Of a stretch of DNA of 64,000 bases, positions 46,454 to 57,404 are shown in pieces. The stretch lies in assembly GCA_027946555.1 (NCBI GenBank), contig JAPEVC010000127.1, positions 1 through 64,000 of the forward strand, in the 5' to 3' direction. The position numbers and the translations under genes were made by a program. The number at the start of each line of letters is the position of its first letter. The first letter of the stretch is position 1. Under the pieces are notes generated by a model. That model did not search any database. It was not told the DNA's origin and was given only the letters and a program-made list of their open reading frames with translations. This DNA comes from Gnomoniopsis sp. IMI 355080. Lineage: Eukaryota; Ascomycota; Sordariomycetes; Diaporthales; Gnomoniaceae.

Positions 46454-48371
46454 CATGATAAATCATGAAGGTCAGACAAGTAAGAGATGTCCGAACTGGA
46501 GCTTGAAATACCTCCGCTGTGCTGCATTTACACTACATTGGCTCCTACTCTGGAATGATACCATTTATTTGCCTTTGAGAGAGAGATGTTTGAGGACAAA
46601 TTTGGAAACAAAGAGGTCGTACCTGGTACACCATTACGTCTTCGGTATGTTCTACATTTCGCTCGAGAAGACAGGCTGGGAGATTTACTGGGCTGATGGA
46701 CATGGGTATTGGTCTGGCTGCCTGTCATATTGTCTGGTCTGTTACTTCGTCGCCTGGCAGTCCTCTTCTCTAGACATGAGACATGCGTGTCAGCCGGTCA
46801 TTTGGATCGGTTGGCCTGGATGGCCTAGCGCTCCCAGCCGTCGGGGTTCTTTGTCGTGTGGACGACAAAGGCCTTGTATCTTGCCAGCGGGCTCTCATAC
46901 AAAGGATTGACCATGGCCAATGGGAAAAGCTACGGCAAAGTGTGCTCAGAGGGCTGCAAGTAGATATGGAGTCGAACTGCACCCTTAGCCGGCGTCGAGT
47001 CTTTTGTCGAGACTTTCGGCCAGATCTCTTCCGCTTCGTCTCAAGCTCGAAAGGCAAGAGGGACTTTAGAGTCTACGTGGTTTGGAACGGCAACCGGTCA
47101 GGCATGAAGCTTTTTGCTACTGGGAAGTCACCCTATACAAAGCCTGATTTCCTCTAGCATCATGTGCCTCACCATTCGGAAGCAGCGGGTCTGCATCGAG
47201 GAAGCCTGTGTCAGGCCCATGTTGGATGGGTGGGATGAGATCAAGACGTGCCCGAGTTTTCGTCTGAGACGACTATTCAGAAGAAGAAGGGGTCGGTTTG
47301 AAGGCTTGGATTGTAAAGGACGAGCTACGAGACATGAAGCTGTTCGAGTGCCTGCAGTGCGTCTCCCCCCCCCCCCCCACAAAGAATATCTCTATTGTTG
47401 CCGAAGAAGGGAACAACAAATTGCTAATTGGGACGCGCAGATTTGCCGCAATTGCATGCTGAATGCAACATTATCACAGCTGCTTTGAGTGATACAGTCG
47501 TAATGCACAACCTGCTGGAGGATCGATCGTCATACCATAAAAGGGTACCGTTGAACGGACCTCAATATCCGGAGAGCGAATATTATTGCGCTACAGTAAG
47601 AGGGTAAACAGGGATTGAAGAAAGAAAGAAAGACGACGAGAAAGAGAAGGAGAAAAAGAGAAAATTGAGTACCCAGATTTTGGGCTTGACTTGTCCAGTT
47701 GGGTTTCTCTTGAGGTGATGGTCGTGTCGTAATGAAAACGTACATAGAATGTCTTCGGCTCCGGACGCGGAGGGGGACCGGCGTGCAACCCCTCCAAGCG
47801 ACCGATGTGCGCAGTAATTCAGAACAAGGCAAGCATAAACTATTACCAAACCCCACTGCTCTAGTATGTACAGTACTCACCTCTAGGTAGTGAGTAATAG
47901 ACGGCTGCTGGTACGCTGGCTCTTCAACAAAGGGTAAAGTCAAAACCCGAGCCAGCCTCTCGGGGATGTGGACTGCAAGACGCGCATGCCGTTCGGTGCC
48001 GTCGGTGGCGCGTGTCGTGCGGGCCCTCGGTCTGCGTCCCGAAAGCTACCTACCCAGCCGCCCGGTCTTTGGTCTTATCTTTTTCTTTCTTTCGGTTTGA
48101 TGCGACGCGCCTGCACCGAACGACGCATCCAGAGTGGATTCGCCGCACTGATTGTGATATATCTGCTGACTTGTGCATAGGGTGTCTTGCCTCCCGCTTA
48201 TTCCCCCCCGCCTCTAGTGCAGGCTTCGTTCCCATCGAGGCAGGTCTTTGTGGTCGTTTCGATTCCGGCATCGCAATTCGGGAACACGCCCTGTCCCCCC
48301 ATTTTTTTCTTCTTTTTTTAACTCTAAAACTCTAAAATAAATCTTTGTGGGACCCTTTCCTAGACGGCAAT
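46454..48371. other. Intergenic, possible further gene remnants
   Basis: A short coding-like stretch, FEDKFGNKEVVPGTPLRLRY (about 46589-46648), is followed by stops and matches no family I know. A frame at 47160-47488 begins MCLTIRKQRVCIEEACVR and may be a short Cys-rich ORF. A 13-17 base poly-C run lies near 47367-47382. From about 48000 the plus strand becomes C/T-rich, ending with the leader of the DUF202 gene. Confidence 0.35.
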
Positions 48372-49730
48372 ATGATGGCTGAGGATGAGGGCGAGGCTTC
48401 TCGCTCGGCAACATCGCTTCCCACGCCGACAACCGCCCCGACCTTGACGACGAGCAGCAGCGCGCCTTCGCGACCGCCAACGCTTCAGCTGCGCAGGTCG
48501 AGTAGTGGAGCACGCGCGAGGGTCGCCAAACGTGTAGCTGCCCAGGAAAGACTAGACGGCATTTTAGAGGTAACATTGCTACACAATCCATCTTCTTTGC
48601 TAAGTTTAAGCTTTCACCCCCATCTGGTCCCAATCTGCCGGTCATGTCTTAAAGCGCCCCCGTCCGATCTTTGTGCCGCGCCAAGGTTGAGGGCTCTTCG
48701 TTAGTCTTGGAAACGGTCACATGCATCCATCACCTTACACTATGTAGCTACAGTACATAGTACATTACTCGCCCTCATAGTCCCATGATCCTCGTACAAT
48801 GCGGACAACATCCATCCCCGCGAACTGTCACTCTACGCTCGCACGCTGACATTTCCTGTCCTTCAATTGCACAGCTAGGTCGCCAACGCGCCGAGAGCAT
48901 GTCGCCGGGCCAGAGTCCACCAATCTTTCGGGACTCACTCGGTCGCGGAGCAAGTGGCACTCCGCCGGACAGTTCCGCAGTCTTGCTCGAGCGCGACGAG
49001 AATCAAACCAATGTCATCGCGGAGGAACCGAATGAGACAACCGGGATTGTCATGAAAGGCCCGAACCGGAGTGCGCCTTCTGCCATGAATTACCAAAGCA
49101 CAGCAACGTCGGAGAGCAACGGCGCCAGGCCAAGGAGGAATGGCAGTATGCCGCAGAGCAACACCGGGCGAAGGCGAGAGACGGCAAGTGGAACGGATGC
49201 CAATGGGGACAACCACGACCACGACCAGGACAAGGAGGCGTTGGCCTGGTGGAAAGCTCAACTGGCCAAGTTTGGATCAATAGAGCTGGAGAACAAGGGC
49301 TCTGTCGCGAGGGATCATCTGGCGCTAGGTTGGTCGCATCTCTGCAGTTAAGATCATCAAGTCGCGATTGCTAACGAGCACTTCTCATGGTATAGAGAGG
49401 ACATTTCTTGCCTGGCTAAGAACATCACTCTCTTTTGCCTCTATCGGCATAGCTGTGACGCAGCTGTTCCGATTGAATACCTCGCTTACAAAAGCAGACA
49501 GTGCAAGCGCGCACACACTGCAGCAACTCGGCAAACCACTCGGTGCGATTTTCCTGGGTATCAGCATATTGATGCTCTTTCTGGGCTATCACAGGTATTT
49601 CCAAGCTCAGCAATGGATTATCAAGGGGAAGTTCCCCGCTAGCAGAGGCACCGTGATATTGGTATCGTTAGTGGCCCTAGGCCTGATGGTCATCTCTCTG
49701 TACGTTGAGCCATTCCTCCTTCATCCTTAG
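48372..49730 (+). CDS. DUF202 domain membrane protein
   Basis: Exons 48372-48569, 48875-49328 and 49396-49730 give 328 residues. The second intron is 67 nt (donor GTTGGT, acceptor TATAG); the first is 305 nt (donor GTAACA, acceptor GCACAG), long for this genome, so a small extra exon inside it cannot be excluded. Residues 1-200 are hydrophilic, Ser/Arg-rich and probably disordered and cytoplasmic. The C-terminal 120 residues form a DUF202 domain: ARDHLALERTFLAWLRTSL just before helix 1 (about 226-242), then helices at about 265-285 and 303-325. DUF202 is shared by bacterial YidH and the membrane part of VTC-type proteins; its exact activity is unknown. The short loop after helix 2 (YFQAQQWIIKGKF) matches fungal members. 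The Arg/Glu-rich approach to helix 1 is the most conserved part of the family and is intact. Confidence 0.85.
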
Positions 49731-50216
49731 CAATCGACACTTGTGAAGCTGACAGGAAGACAGTGTTGTTGTATTATTGGTTCAGCCTGCTACGAGTGGT
49801 AGTTGACATTGAGACGGAGTATCTGCTTTGGGATGGGTCTAATGAGAGAGCGACGCTGATTTTATGGTATGCCGACTTGTTTGAGCTGCAGGCGTTCAAG
49901 GTGTGGTTGAAAAGCATAGCATTGGTGTCAAATTAATTACTATTGAATGCATACCCTTGTCGTCAAATTCTGTCCAAAATCATATGAATACCTAGACGAA
50001 TGATCATCATGATGCATTGGAGTGCGCAGGATAGGGATTTATTTCATTTCCTTGGTCAATTTATTGAAGGGGGGGGGGTTGTCGCGGGAGCAAGGCCAAC
50101 TGAGGTCCGTGCGCAAGTTGCTTTCAAAAAGTTCAATCATCATCGCCCAAACCCACCACGCGCGACCGACCCTGCCATTGCGAGGGGAAAGGGAGGCTCA
50201 GTCCACAACCGCCACC
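49731..50216. other. Intergenic, no gene seen
   Basis: Short spacer between two plus-strand genes. It has a G9-10 run near 50069-50078 and the promoter of the mitoribosomal gene. Open frames here are upstream extensions of that gene and lack support. Confidence 0.5.
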
Positions 50217-51408
50217 ATGCTCAAGCCAAGATTAAGGATACCAAGGAGGGGAGGCCTTTTACGGCCAGTCTCGACACCATGCCCAACACAATCCCCGTTT
50301 GCCGCGGCTGCCACCACACAGCTCCAACAACAGCGATCGATACAGACAGCGACGCTGGGTCCCCACAGGATCCCCGAGCTGCCTTATGCCGACAAATTCC
50401 TTAGTGAGGGTGTACCGAATATCTATTCCAAGGAAGGCTTCGCAGCTGCTTGGAGTATGTACATGGAGTGGTGCTTGGGAAAGCTGAATGAAAGAATCGC
50501 AGGTACGTTCGGCACATACATACATATTCACAGATGAGCCCCGGGACAAGCAGGGCAGGAAACATGACAGATGCACACCTTTTGCTGGGCAGTGCTTCCG
50601 AAGCCAGAAGGAAAAGTAAAATTGACTCACTTCAGCTGACATCTACATCAATCATCCACCCACAGGCCAAGGATTCGAAGACAAGACCGTCAAAGAAATC
50701 GCAATCATCACGTCGCGCGAGGCAAGATCCGCCGCCATCTTCAACTATGCCTCCATGGCGCACAACACCCACTTTTACTTTGAAAGCATCGCCCCGCACG
50801 GCGGCGAAGACCCGTACGAGCACATGCCCGAGGACCTGCGCAAGCAGCTGGTGGCATCCTTTGGCAGCCTCGAAACCTTGCAGAGCGACATGCTCAACAC
50901 GGCCAACGCCATGTTCGGGCCGGGCTTTGTCTGGCTCGTCCGCCAGCGCAACACGTACGGCATGCGCGGCGTCGACCCGTTCCGCATCCTGACCACCTAC
51001 CAGGCCGGCAGCCCTTACCCGCAGGCCCACTGGCGCGGCCAGGGCACCGACATGAACTCCGAGGGCGGCTTCGACGACAAGACCGGCAGCGTCATCCGCA
51101 ACTACTACAACATGATGAACAAGCACAACAATCGCCCCCAGCTGCACGGCAACAGTACCGGCCTCGACGTAGCGAGTCGCAGCCCCGGCGGGGCCGACGT
51201 GGTGCCGGTGTTGTGCGTCAACACGTGGGAGCACGCTTGGATGTTTGACCACGGCATTGGCGGCAAGGAGCAGTTCCTGGGGAGATGGTGGAACGTGATT
51301 CACTGGGGCAAAGTCGCCGAGAGGGCGCAGCTGGGAGCTCACAAGCCGATGAGTGCGAGCCCGGACATGGGCCAGTTCGGCCGGCCATCAGTGCAGGACC
51401 AGATCTGA
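50217..51408 (+). CDS. SOD-like mitochondrial small-subunit ribosomal protein (mS42/mS43 type)
   Basis: Exons 50217-50502 and 50666-51408, joined across a 163-nt intron (donor GTACGT, acceptor CCACAG), encode 342 residues. The ATG at 50217 has the near-perfect context GCCACCATG. The first 45 or so residues are Arg-rich without acidic residues, a typical mitochondrial presequence, followed by GPHRIPELPYADKF. The rest has the iron/manganese superoxide dismutase fold: an N-terminal helical hairpin, ASMAHNTHFYF, and the C-terminal NTWEHAWMFDHG, where SODs have DVWEHAYYLDY. The metal ligands are not all kept: the HHxxY of the first helix is absent and the ligand Asp is Asn (about 281). This is the pattern of Rsm26/Mrp1, SOD relatives that are structural proteins of the mitochondrial small ribosomal subunit. 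Which of the two it is cannot be settled here. Confidence 0.85.
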
Positions 51409-52003
51409 GTTGCGCGATAGGTTCTTTGTCTATCTTTGTCTATGATTTGGACGAGACATTAGACCGAGGAAGCTCCACTTGAGATGTGTCCAGAGCATCT
51501 TGGGACGCATGTGTATAACCACTCTGATCATGTTCAGTGGGCGAAACATACAGAATTAACAATAAAAAATAGATGCAAGAGATAAATCTGACAGGCCCGA
51601 TTCCCTACCGTGGTAAATCTACGTGTCAATGACGTTGTTCGATGTGTAATAGCCGGAGCGGTCCTGACTTGAGAAGGCTGTGTGGCATGCCTGACCATCC
51701 CATACGAAGCCGAACAACCTGGCCTGCCCACAGATTGAAATCGGCTTCAACGTGTCCTCTGAATCGGTCGGAATGGGCATCGGCTTCACATACATTATGC
51801 GCGCGGTCAGATTGAGAAGAAGTGAAAAGTAATATTTACTTAATGATACTAAGATATAAAAGGTAAGTGTATAATAGCGAATGTCTCATATTCGCAACCC
51901 AGTGATAGCAGGTATCTTTCTTTGCATCCAAAACGCCTAATGCCGCCCTCATCCAAAAACTATTACCAATTTTTCCCAGCTTTCGTGTTTGTCAGGAGTC
52001 ATC
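51409..52003. other. Intergenic between convergent genes
   Basis: Shared 3' region of the mitoribosomal gene (plus) and the surface-protein gene (minus). AT-rich around 51830-51900, as expected for polyadenylation signals; no gene seen. Confidence 0.5.
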
Positions 52004-53434
52004 TCACGGCTGCCTTGCAAATTCTGAAAACCTCGTTTCCCTTCTCTCCCCAAAGTCCAACGGCGGCGGCGCGAGCGCATTGCTGTCCGCAAAAACATTA
52101 ATATAATCATCGCCCGTCTCCCTACTGCTCGCCGATGGGCCGCCGAACTCGGCCAGCGGATCGCCTAGCCAGTTGTGGCCAGCGGTTGCGTTGGCATCAT
52201 TCCCGCCAAAGGCTCGCGCCGAGGGCATCTTGACAGGAGGCTGATACTCAGACTGCCGACCTGGGTCGTTTGGATCGTAGGATGTGCCGTACCAAGAGCT
52301 GACGGCACGAGTGGGTGGTGAATTGATCTGCTGCGGAAGCGAGCGGGGCACCTCGTGCATGCTCGGGATCCTGTCATCGAATTCTTCGACATAAGATGCG
52401 CCGTCGTCACCGTCGCGTAGGCCTGCGCCGCTGTGGAACGAGCCTGGCGAGCGGGTGCTCATCTTGCGTGTGAAGTCGCTACGGAAGGTGCCACCCTCGC
52501 TGAGGATAGGCTTGGAGATCTCGGGGTGCGGACCAATGTTGCCAAAAGACGATGAGGAGCGCGAATTGGCGTCGTCGCCGTCCTTCTCAGCGACTGCCTT
52601 GCGCCTACGCTCCCGCTTGACCAAGAATAGAATGATCATTCCTATCAGTGCAAGGCCCGCAATGCCACCGATCACGCCGCCAGCGACCACGCCTGCGTTG
52701 GCGGAAGAGGCGGGGCTGCTAGAGGAGCCCTCAGTGCTGGTATCGTCGCTGCTTGAGGTTGAAGTGGAGTCGGCGCCAGATGAGACGGTCGCGGAGCCGC
52801 TTGAGCCGGAGCCGGAGTCTACAGTGCTTGTGGAGGTTGGACTTGAGTCGGTTGCAGAAGTCGGACTTACTGCAGCGGATTGCGTCCCGGTCGAGGTCTG
52901 AGTGGACATCGTTGTAGATGAGGAAGCCATCGAGCTCGTGCTTGGTTTGGCGGTTTGATCACTGTTTATGTTGCAGACGCCGTCGGAACATGAATAGCCA
53001 AAGGGACAGCACTTGGTGCCACATGTCTCCAAAGTGCCTGTCAACGCACTCGTCATAACTGTTGCGCTCGGGTGTTTGGACTTGTCCTCCAGGGTAATAT
53101 CACAGGGAATCGGCTCGATTTGAGAGCAGTCTCCGCCTGTGGGACAGCAGAGCGCAGTGGTGTTGCCCGCAAGCGCCATGCATGTTGAGGAACTGGGGCA
53201 ACAGAAGTCGGAGGGTAGACTTGCTGCGCATTGGACGTATGATGAGTCGCCACATGTTGAGTCACGGCCGAAGATTTCCTCCGGTGATGTTGATGTTCGG
53301 GGTCGTACCCATACGGGATCGTGGATGGCGAGAGCAGACGTCAATGACGGTATTGCGAGCAGGACTGCTACCAGTGCCCTCGAACGAGATGCGCTGTTCA
53401 TTCCCCTCATCGAGGTACCTCTTGTTTCCTTCAT
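52004..53434 (-). CDS. Mid2/Wsc-like single-pass surface protein
   Basis: One minus-strand exon encodes 476 residues. A signal peptide with the hydrophobic core ALVAVLLAIPSLTSALA ends near residue 36. In-frame ATGs at codons 9 and 12 would shorten the N-region, and codon 12 gives the most usual signal-peptide length. The exterior has a Cys-rich module of about 100 residues with 12 or so Cys (SDFCCPSSSTCMAL, ALCCPTGGDCS, GTKCCPFGYSCSDGVC), then a long Ser/Thr-rich, probably O-mannosylated stretch. One helix, GVVAGGVIGGIAGLALIGMI (about 246-270), is followed by the stop-transfer KRERRRK and a 200-residue cytoplasmic tail with Tyr and Pro motifs. This layout is that of fungal wall-stress sensors and related Cys-rich wall proteins. 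The Cys module is not a WSC domain proper, so a sensor role is inferred from architecture only. Confidence 0.82.
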   Translation of the reverse strand: MKETRGTSMRGMNSASRSRALVAVLLAIPSLTSALAIHDPVWVRPRTSTSPEEIFGRDSTCGDSSYVQCAASLPSDFCCPSSSTCMALAGNTTALCCPTGGDCSQIEPIPCDITLEDKSKHPSATVMTSALTGTLETCGTKCCPFGYSCSDGVCNINSDQTAKPSTSSMASSSTTMSTQTSTGTQSAAVSPTSATDSSPTSTSTVDSGSGSSGSATVSSGADSTSTSSSDDTSTEGSSSSPASSANAGVVAGGVIGGIAGLALIGMIILFLVKRERRRKAVAEKDGDDANSRSSSSFGNIGPHPEISKPILSEGGTFRSDFTRKMSTRSPGSFHSGAGLRDGDDGASYVEEFDDRIPSMHEVPRSLPQQINSPPTRAVSSWYGTSYDPNDPGRQSEYQPPVKMPSARAFGGNDANATAGHNWLGDPLAEFGGPSASSRETGDDYINVFADSNALAPPPLDFGERRETRFSEFARQP

Positions 53435-56400
53435 CCTGTGTTTGCTGCTTCGAATTATGTTTTTGAGGTTGTAGTGGCTCGAGGCCGGCGCGTAGCCGCG
53501 AGGATGCTATGTCCCTGTTGAATGGCGGCTTGATCGTTCCCGTCTTATTGTTTTTCTCTTTGGTTGCCTCTTTTAAATCTCTCCAGGAGACCGATGCTGT
53601 AGTTCTAAAGTGTCCAAAAATAAAGGTCGTGGTGAAACAGGTAGCACAAAGCTATTGTCACTGACAAGAGCAGCCACAAGGAAGGAAGGATGATCAACAA
53701 TAGGAATCACCCCAATAGGTAGTGACACGCACAAGAATGATATTGGTTGAAAGATAGTAGAAGAGGCGAAAGGGCAGGAGAAAAATGAGGAAAGAGAAGA
53801 CAAAAGCAGGGGAACCATCAGCAGAAGGGATGGTCGAGCAATCAGGGCCATCAAGTCAGACAGACACCAGAAAGCTCACCACTTACAAGACCTACTGGCG
53901 CCAGCAAGATGACGTCCGCCGCCTAGGGTCAGACAGACTGAATGGCCTTTGTGGTGAGTTCACACAAAGGCTAGCCCTGGACAGACCCATGCCATATCCA
54001 TTGTTTCCATACGGCCTCTGGCAATATGGCGTATGCAAGACGGCAAGTAACCCGAACGGAGAGATCGAAAGCCTACGAAGATAGACACAGCAGGGAGTCC
54101 TCGGCGGCAGGGCAATCAGACGCAGTCGAGATGAGTGGTTCTGGTGGCAGCCGCTGTGGCTGTGGAGACTTTCGCGAGAAGCAAATGGCGCCAGAGCCAG
54201 CGCCTCTGCGCCTCGAGCCGTGAAAACAAACGCTTGGGCGCTTGCATTTGGAATCTCGAACCTCCTGGGCAGCCGCGTTCGCGGCATGGGTTGTTTCGAC
54301 AGAACAGAAGCTCCAGCAATGACAGGCTGAGACGAAGCGCTTGACCCGGCCCAAAGCCACGCAGGGGTACGAAAAAGGTTCTGGAGTATGAAAGTGTTTG
54401 GATTGTGCTGGGAGGTTGTGGAGCGCAAAAGCGAGATGAGGACGACCTGGTCGCGCTTGACAGCTGTCGAAAGCCAGTGGTTGGCTGTCGCTTCCCCAGA
54501 TCCAAAACAAGCGTCGAATTGTTTCGCGGGCCGGGCCTTTTCCCATGCAGGGGTCATGCTGGGCTTACCTCAGCAACATGGCAGCTCTCATTTGCAGCTT
54601 GTACAGTCCGTCCGAGAAGGAAAAGCTTCTAATGCACTCATTCTGCATAACATTTCTTCGAAAGCCATCCGTACTCTTGTTCGCTTGCTCTCCTACCAAG
54701 ATGGATGGATGCCCGACGTTTCGGACTGAGTTTGTGCCCAAACGCTATGCCTGGAATCATCTTCTGATTGTCACGGATTTAACCCTAAAACAGTCACGGC
54801 AAGTGTTCTATCATTGTACTGGCCTGCGGACAACGTATCCTGTCAGGTGGTTTGCTCTCATTCGACTGCAGGATGCGTAGTGACATGTCTTGCTCATGCG
54901 TAAAAACCGCGTCGAAAAGCTTGTCGTGGTTGATCCGAATTTGGAAAGTCCGTACAGGACATGCACCCACCGGACCGGTGACACAAATGAGGAGCAGAGT
55001 AAATCTATGGCAGCTGGACAGGAGGACACGAGAAAGGACGTCGCACCTTACCTAGGTAGTTGTGCTATAATAAGAAGGAACGAGTGTACCAGACCTTCAA
55101 GTCTGGATGGTCACTGTTGGCGCTTTGGCAGTGCATACCCGCCGATGGGCCGCAGGACACGGCCCGGAGGGAAAACAAGAAGGGGGGGGGGTGACCAATT
55201 CTGGCCGCGTTGTGATTAAAAAAATTCAACTTTTCTTTCCCGCAGAACTGTCGCATCTGCACTGAGCAGTGCCACGCAAGATACCAAACTGCAGCTCTTT
55301 CTGTAGGGAGGCCCAAATTTAGCATGCACCGTGGCCAACTATCAGTACTGAGGCCTCACCAACCTACGTGGCAGACTCTCGTATGTTCGCTGGTGTAGCC
55401 ACCCGCAGCAGCCAACGCCTGATCCTGGGTTTTTACTTTCCAAACTAAGCCATCCCGTAACGTCCCATATCAACGGCCGTACCGATGTTAAGTAGGGAGT
55501 GAGGGTGTAACGTGGGGGAAAACAGAACATCACATGAGCAAAGAAAAGGCCTACCTGGGCGCTGCCTGGGTCGATTCTTGCCCCGCGAAGCATGACTATT
55601 AGCCATCCAGGTCTATAGCAAGTTCGGGACCCGGTCATCGACCCCGTCCCTCGAACCGTTGAGAACGCTACCCATCCTTGTGGGATTTTGTGTTTTACCG
55701 AGCCAGCCCATCCCTTGCTTCGCCGACAGCGGACCGATGATTGTGCCATTCACCAACGTTCACGAGACCGCAAATCTTCAGCTCGTCAAGGTTCACACCT
55801 AGGACACCTTATCTAGGTAGAAAGATCGCCGGCCCGAAGTGACGTCGCATTGGGGCTGGCGTGAAGAAAGGCAGCGAATGGATATCCATCCAATTCAACT
55901 CACCGACCTCGGGGGCGTGAATCTATTCACAACTCGGACGGACATGCACCGATATGGGAATACCAGACGAAGCTTGAGAGTACTGGAGCCCCACCCAGAT
56001 AGTGCGATGACTCTTCTTTATACGAAATGCTGTCAAAGTTGCTCACCTCCATTGAGGCGAAGTCCGGAAAAGTCCAGACTCGCAAACTTCGTCACAGGGG
56101 TGGCAAACGTTGTGAGAATGACTGGTCGTGGTGCAATTACGAAGCAGGTTTTTGCTGGCAAGGCCCATTTGCGTTTCAGGCCTGGCCGCTGTCCGTACAC
56201 TGGCCAGCCCGTCACCCATTACCGAATCCGAGGAGGAGGGAGCCCTGAAAGCCCGGGTAAGTAAGCGAGCAAAATGAGGGTTAGGGTCGGTGTAAGTCGC
56301 AACCCCCACAAAATTGGAATTTCAGCTTGTGTGCGTTGCTGTCTCTGTTCGGGGTTCTCGCGACGCTCAAGAGCTCCAGTCTTGGGATTGAGGTTGAACT

Positions 56401-57404
56401 ACGCACAAAATAGCCCAGCCCCGATGATTTCGGATTTCATGTAATTTAGTAATAAACCTCAGATACACACGAGGCTCCGCAGATTCCTCAAGCCAATCTA
56501 GATTCCTCAAAGCGATCGTGCACGTTTCGCCGCCCGGCGAAACGCCGTCCATGCTACCACCCCTAGCTTTTACCGCTGGCCATTGGGGTGAATGAATGGC
56601 CCGCGATGGCTTCAACCTCAAATCGCGCGCGTCTACAACTCATTTAATATCTCGCATCGCATACATCATCGTCGTTTCATATCCGGCGCAGAGTTTTCAC
56701 CAATGGTATTGCACAAGTTTGTTATTTTGAGATTTCTTTTCTGTTTGTTTTGTATATATGACTAGGGTTGTTGGCGCGCTGGCATTACAAAAGTTGCCAT
56801 GGAAATGAGCACACCGGCGGCTACATTTCGACGGGCGCGTGGCTGGTCTTGATATATCTGTCTTTCCCAGCCCTCAGGATGCTCCCAGAGAATGTTATCC
56901 CGAATGAAATTGGTATAAACCGAATCCCCATACCTCGAACCCATGTGAAAACACGAAACTCCTGGTCCATGCAATGCTATGAGGGAGTGTGCACATTACC
57001 CAAGCATCGAACAAGGGAGAGCAAGAGAAAAAGATGCTACTTCTTTTTGCCATCTCGTCCATTCGTTGTTCCAGTATTCCGAATTGTTTCGCCCCAAAAA
57101 AGCGCAGCTTCCAGCCCAGCTGCGGAAGATAAAAAAAAAAAGATCAAAAAGGTCATCATCCGCTTTGCCCAAAAGTCCAATGTCGTCCAAGACAGGTATC
57201 AAACGTCGTTCCTCATCTCATAATGTTGCCTTGCGGCAGTCCCTCTAGGGTCAAATCTTTCAAAAGATCATGGGTATATGCTGGAAGAAAGGTATGTAGT
57301 GTATGTTGTGTTTCATGCGATGAGGCGATAATTTTCATCACATCATCAGGCAGGCAGAGACAAGCAGGCGGATGCAAACTCAGGGTATTCCGGTGCATCA
57401 TCGT
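53435..57404. other. Long intergenic region, no supported gene
   Basis: About 4 kb without a convincing gene. Frames of 100-220 codons near 53890-54560 occur on both strands at once, the sign of GC-rich noncoding sequence. A TACCTAGGTA palindrome lies at 55049-55058, with related CCTAGG and ATCTAGGTAG sites near 55800-55820. A G9 run is near 55183-55191 and an A11 run near 57130-57140. The first 300 bases should hold the promoter of the surface-protein gene. Confidence 0.45.
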
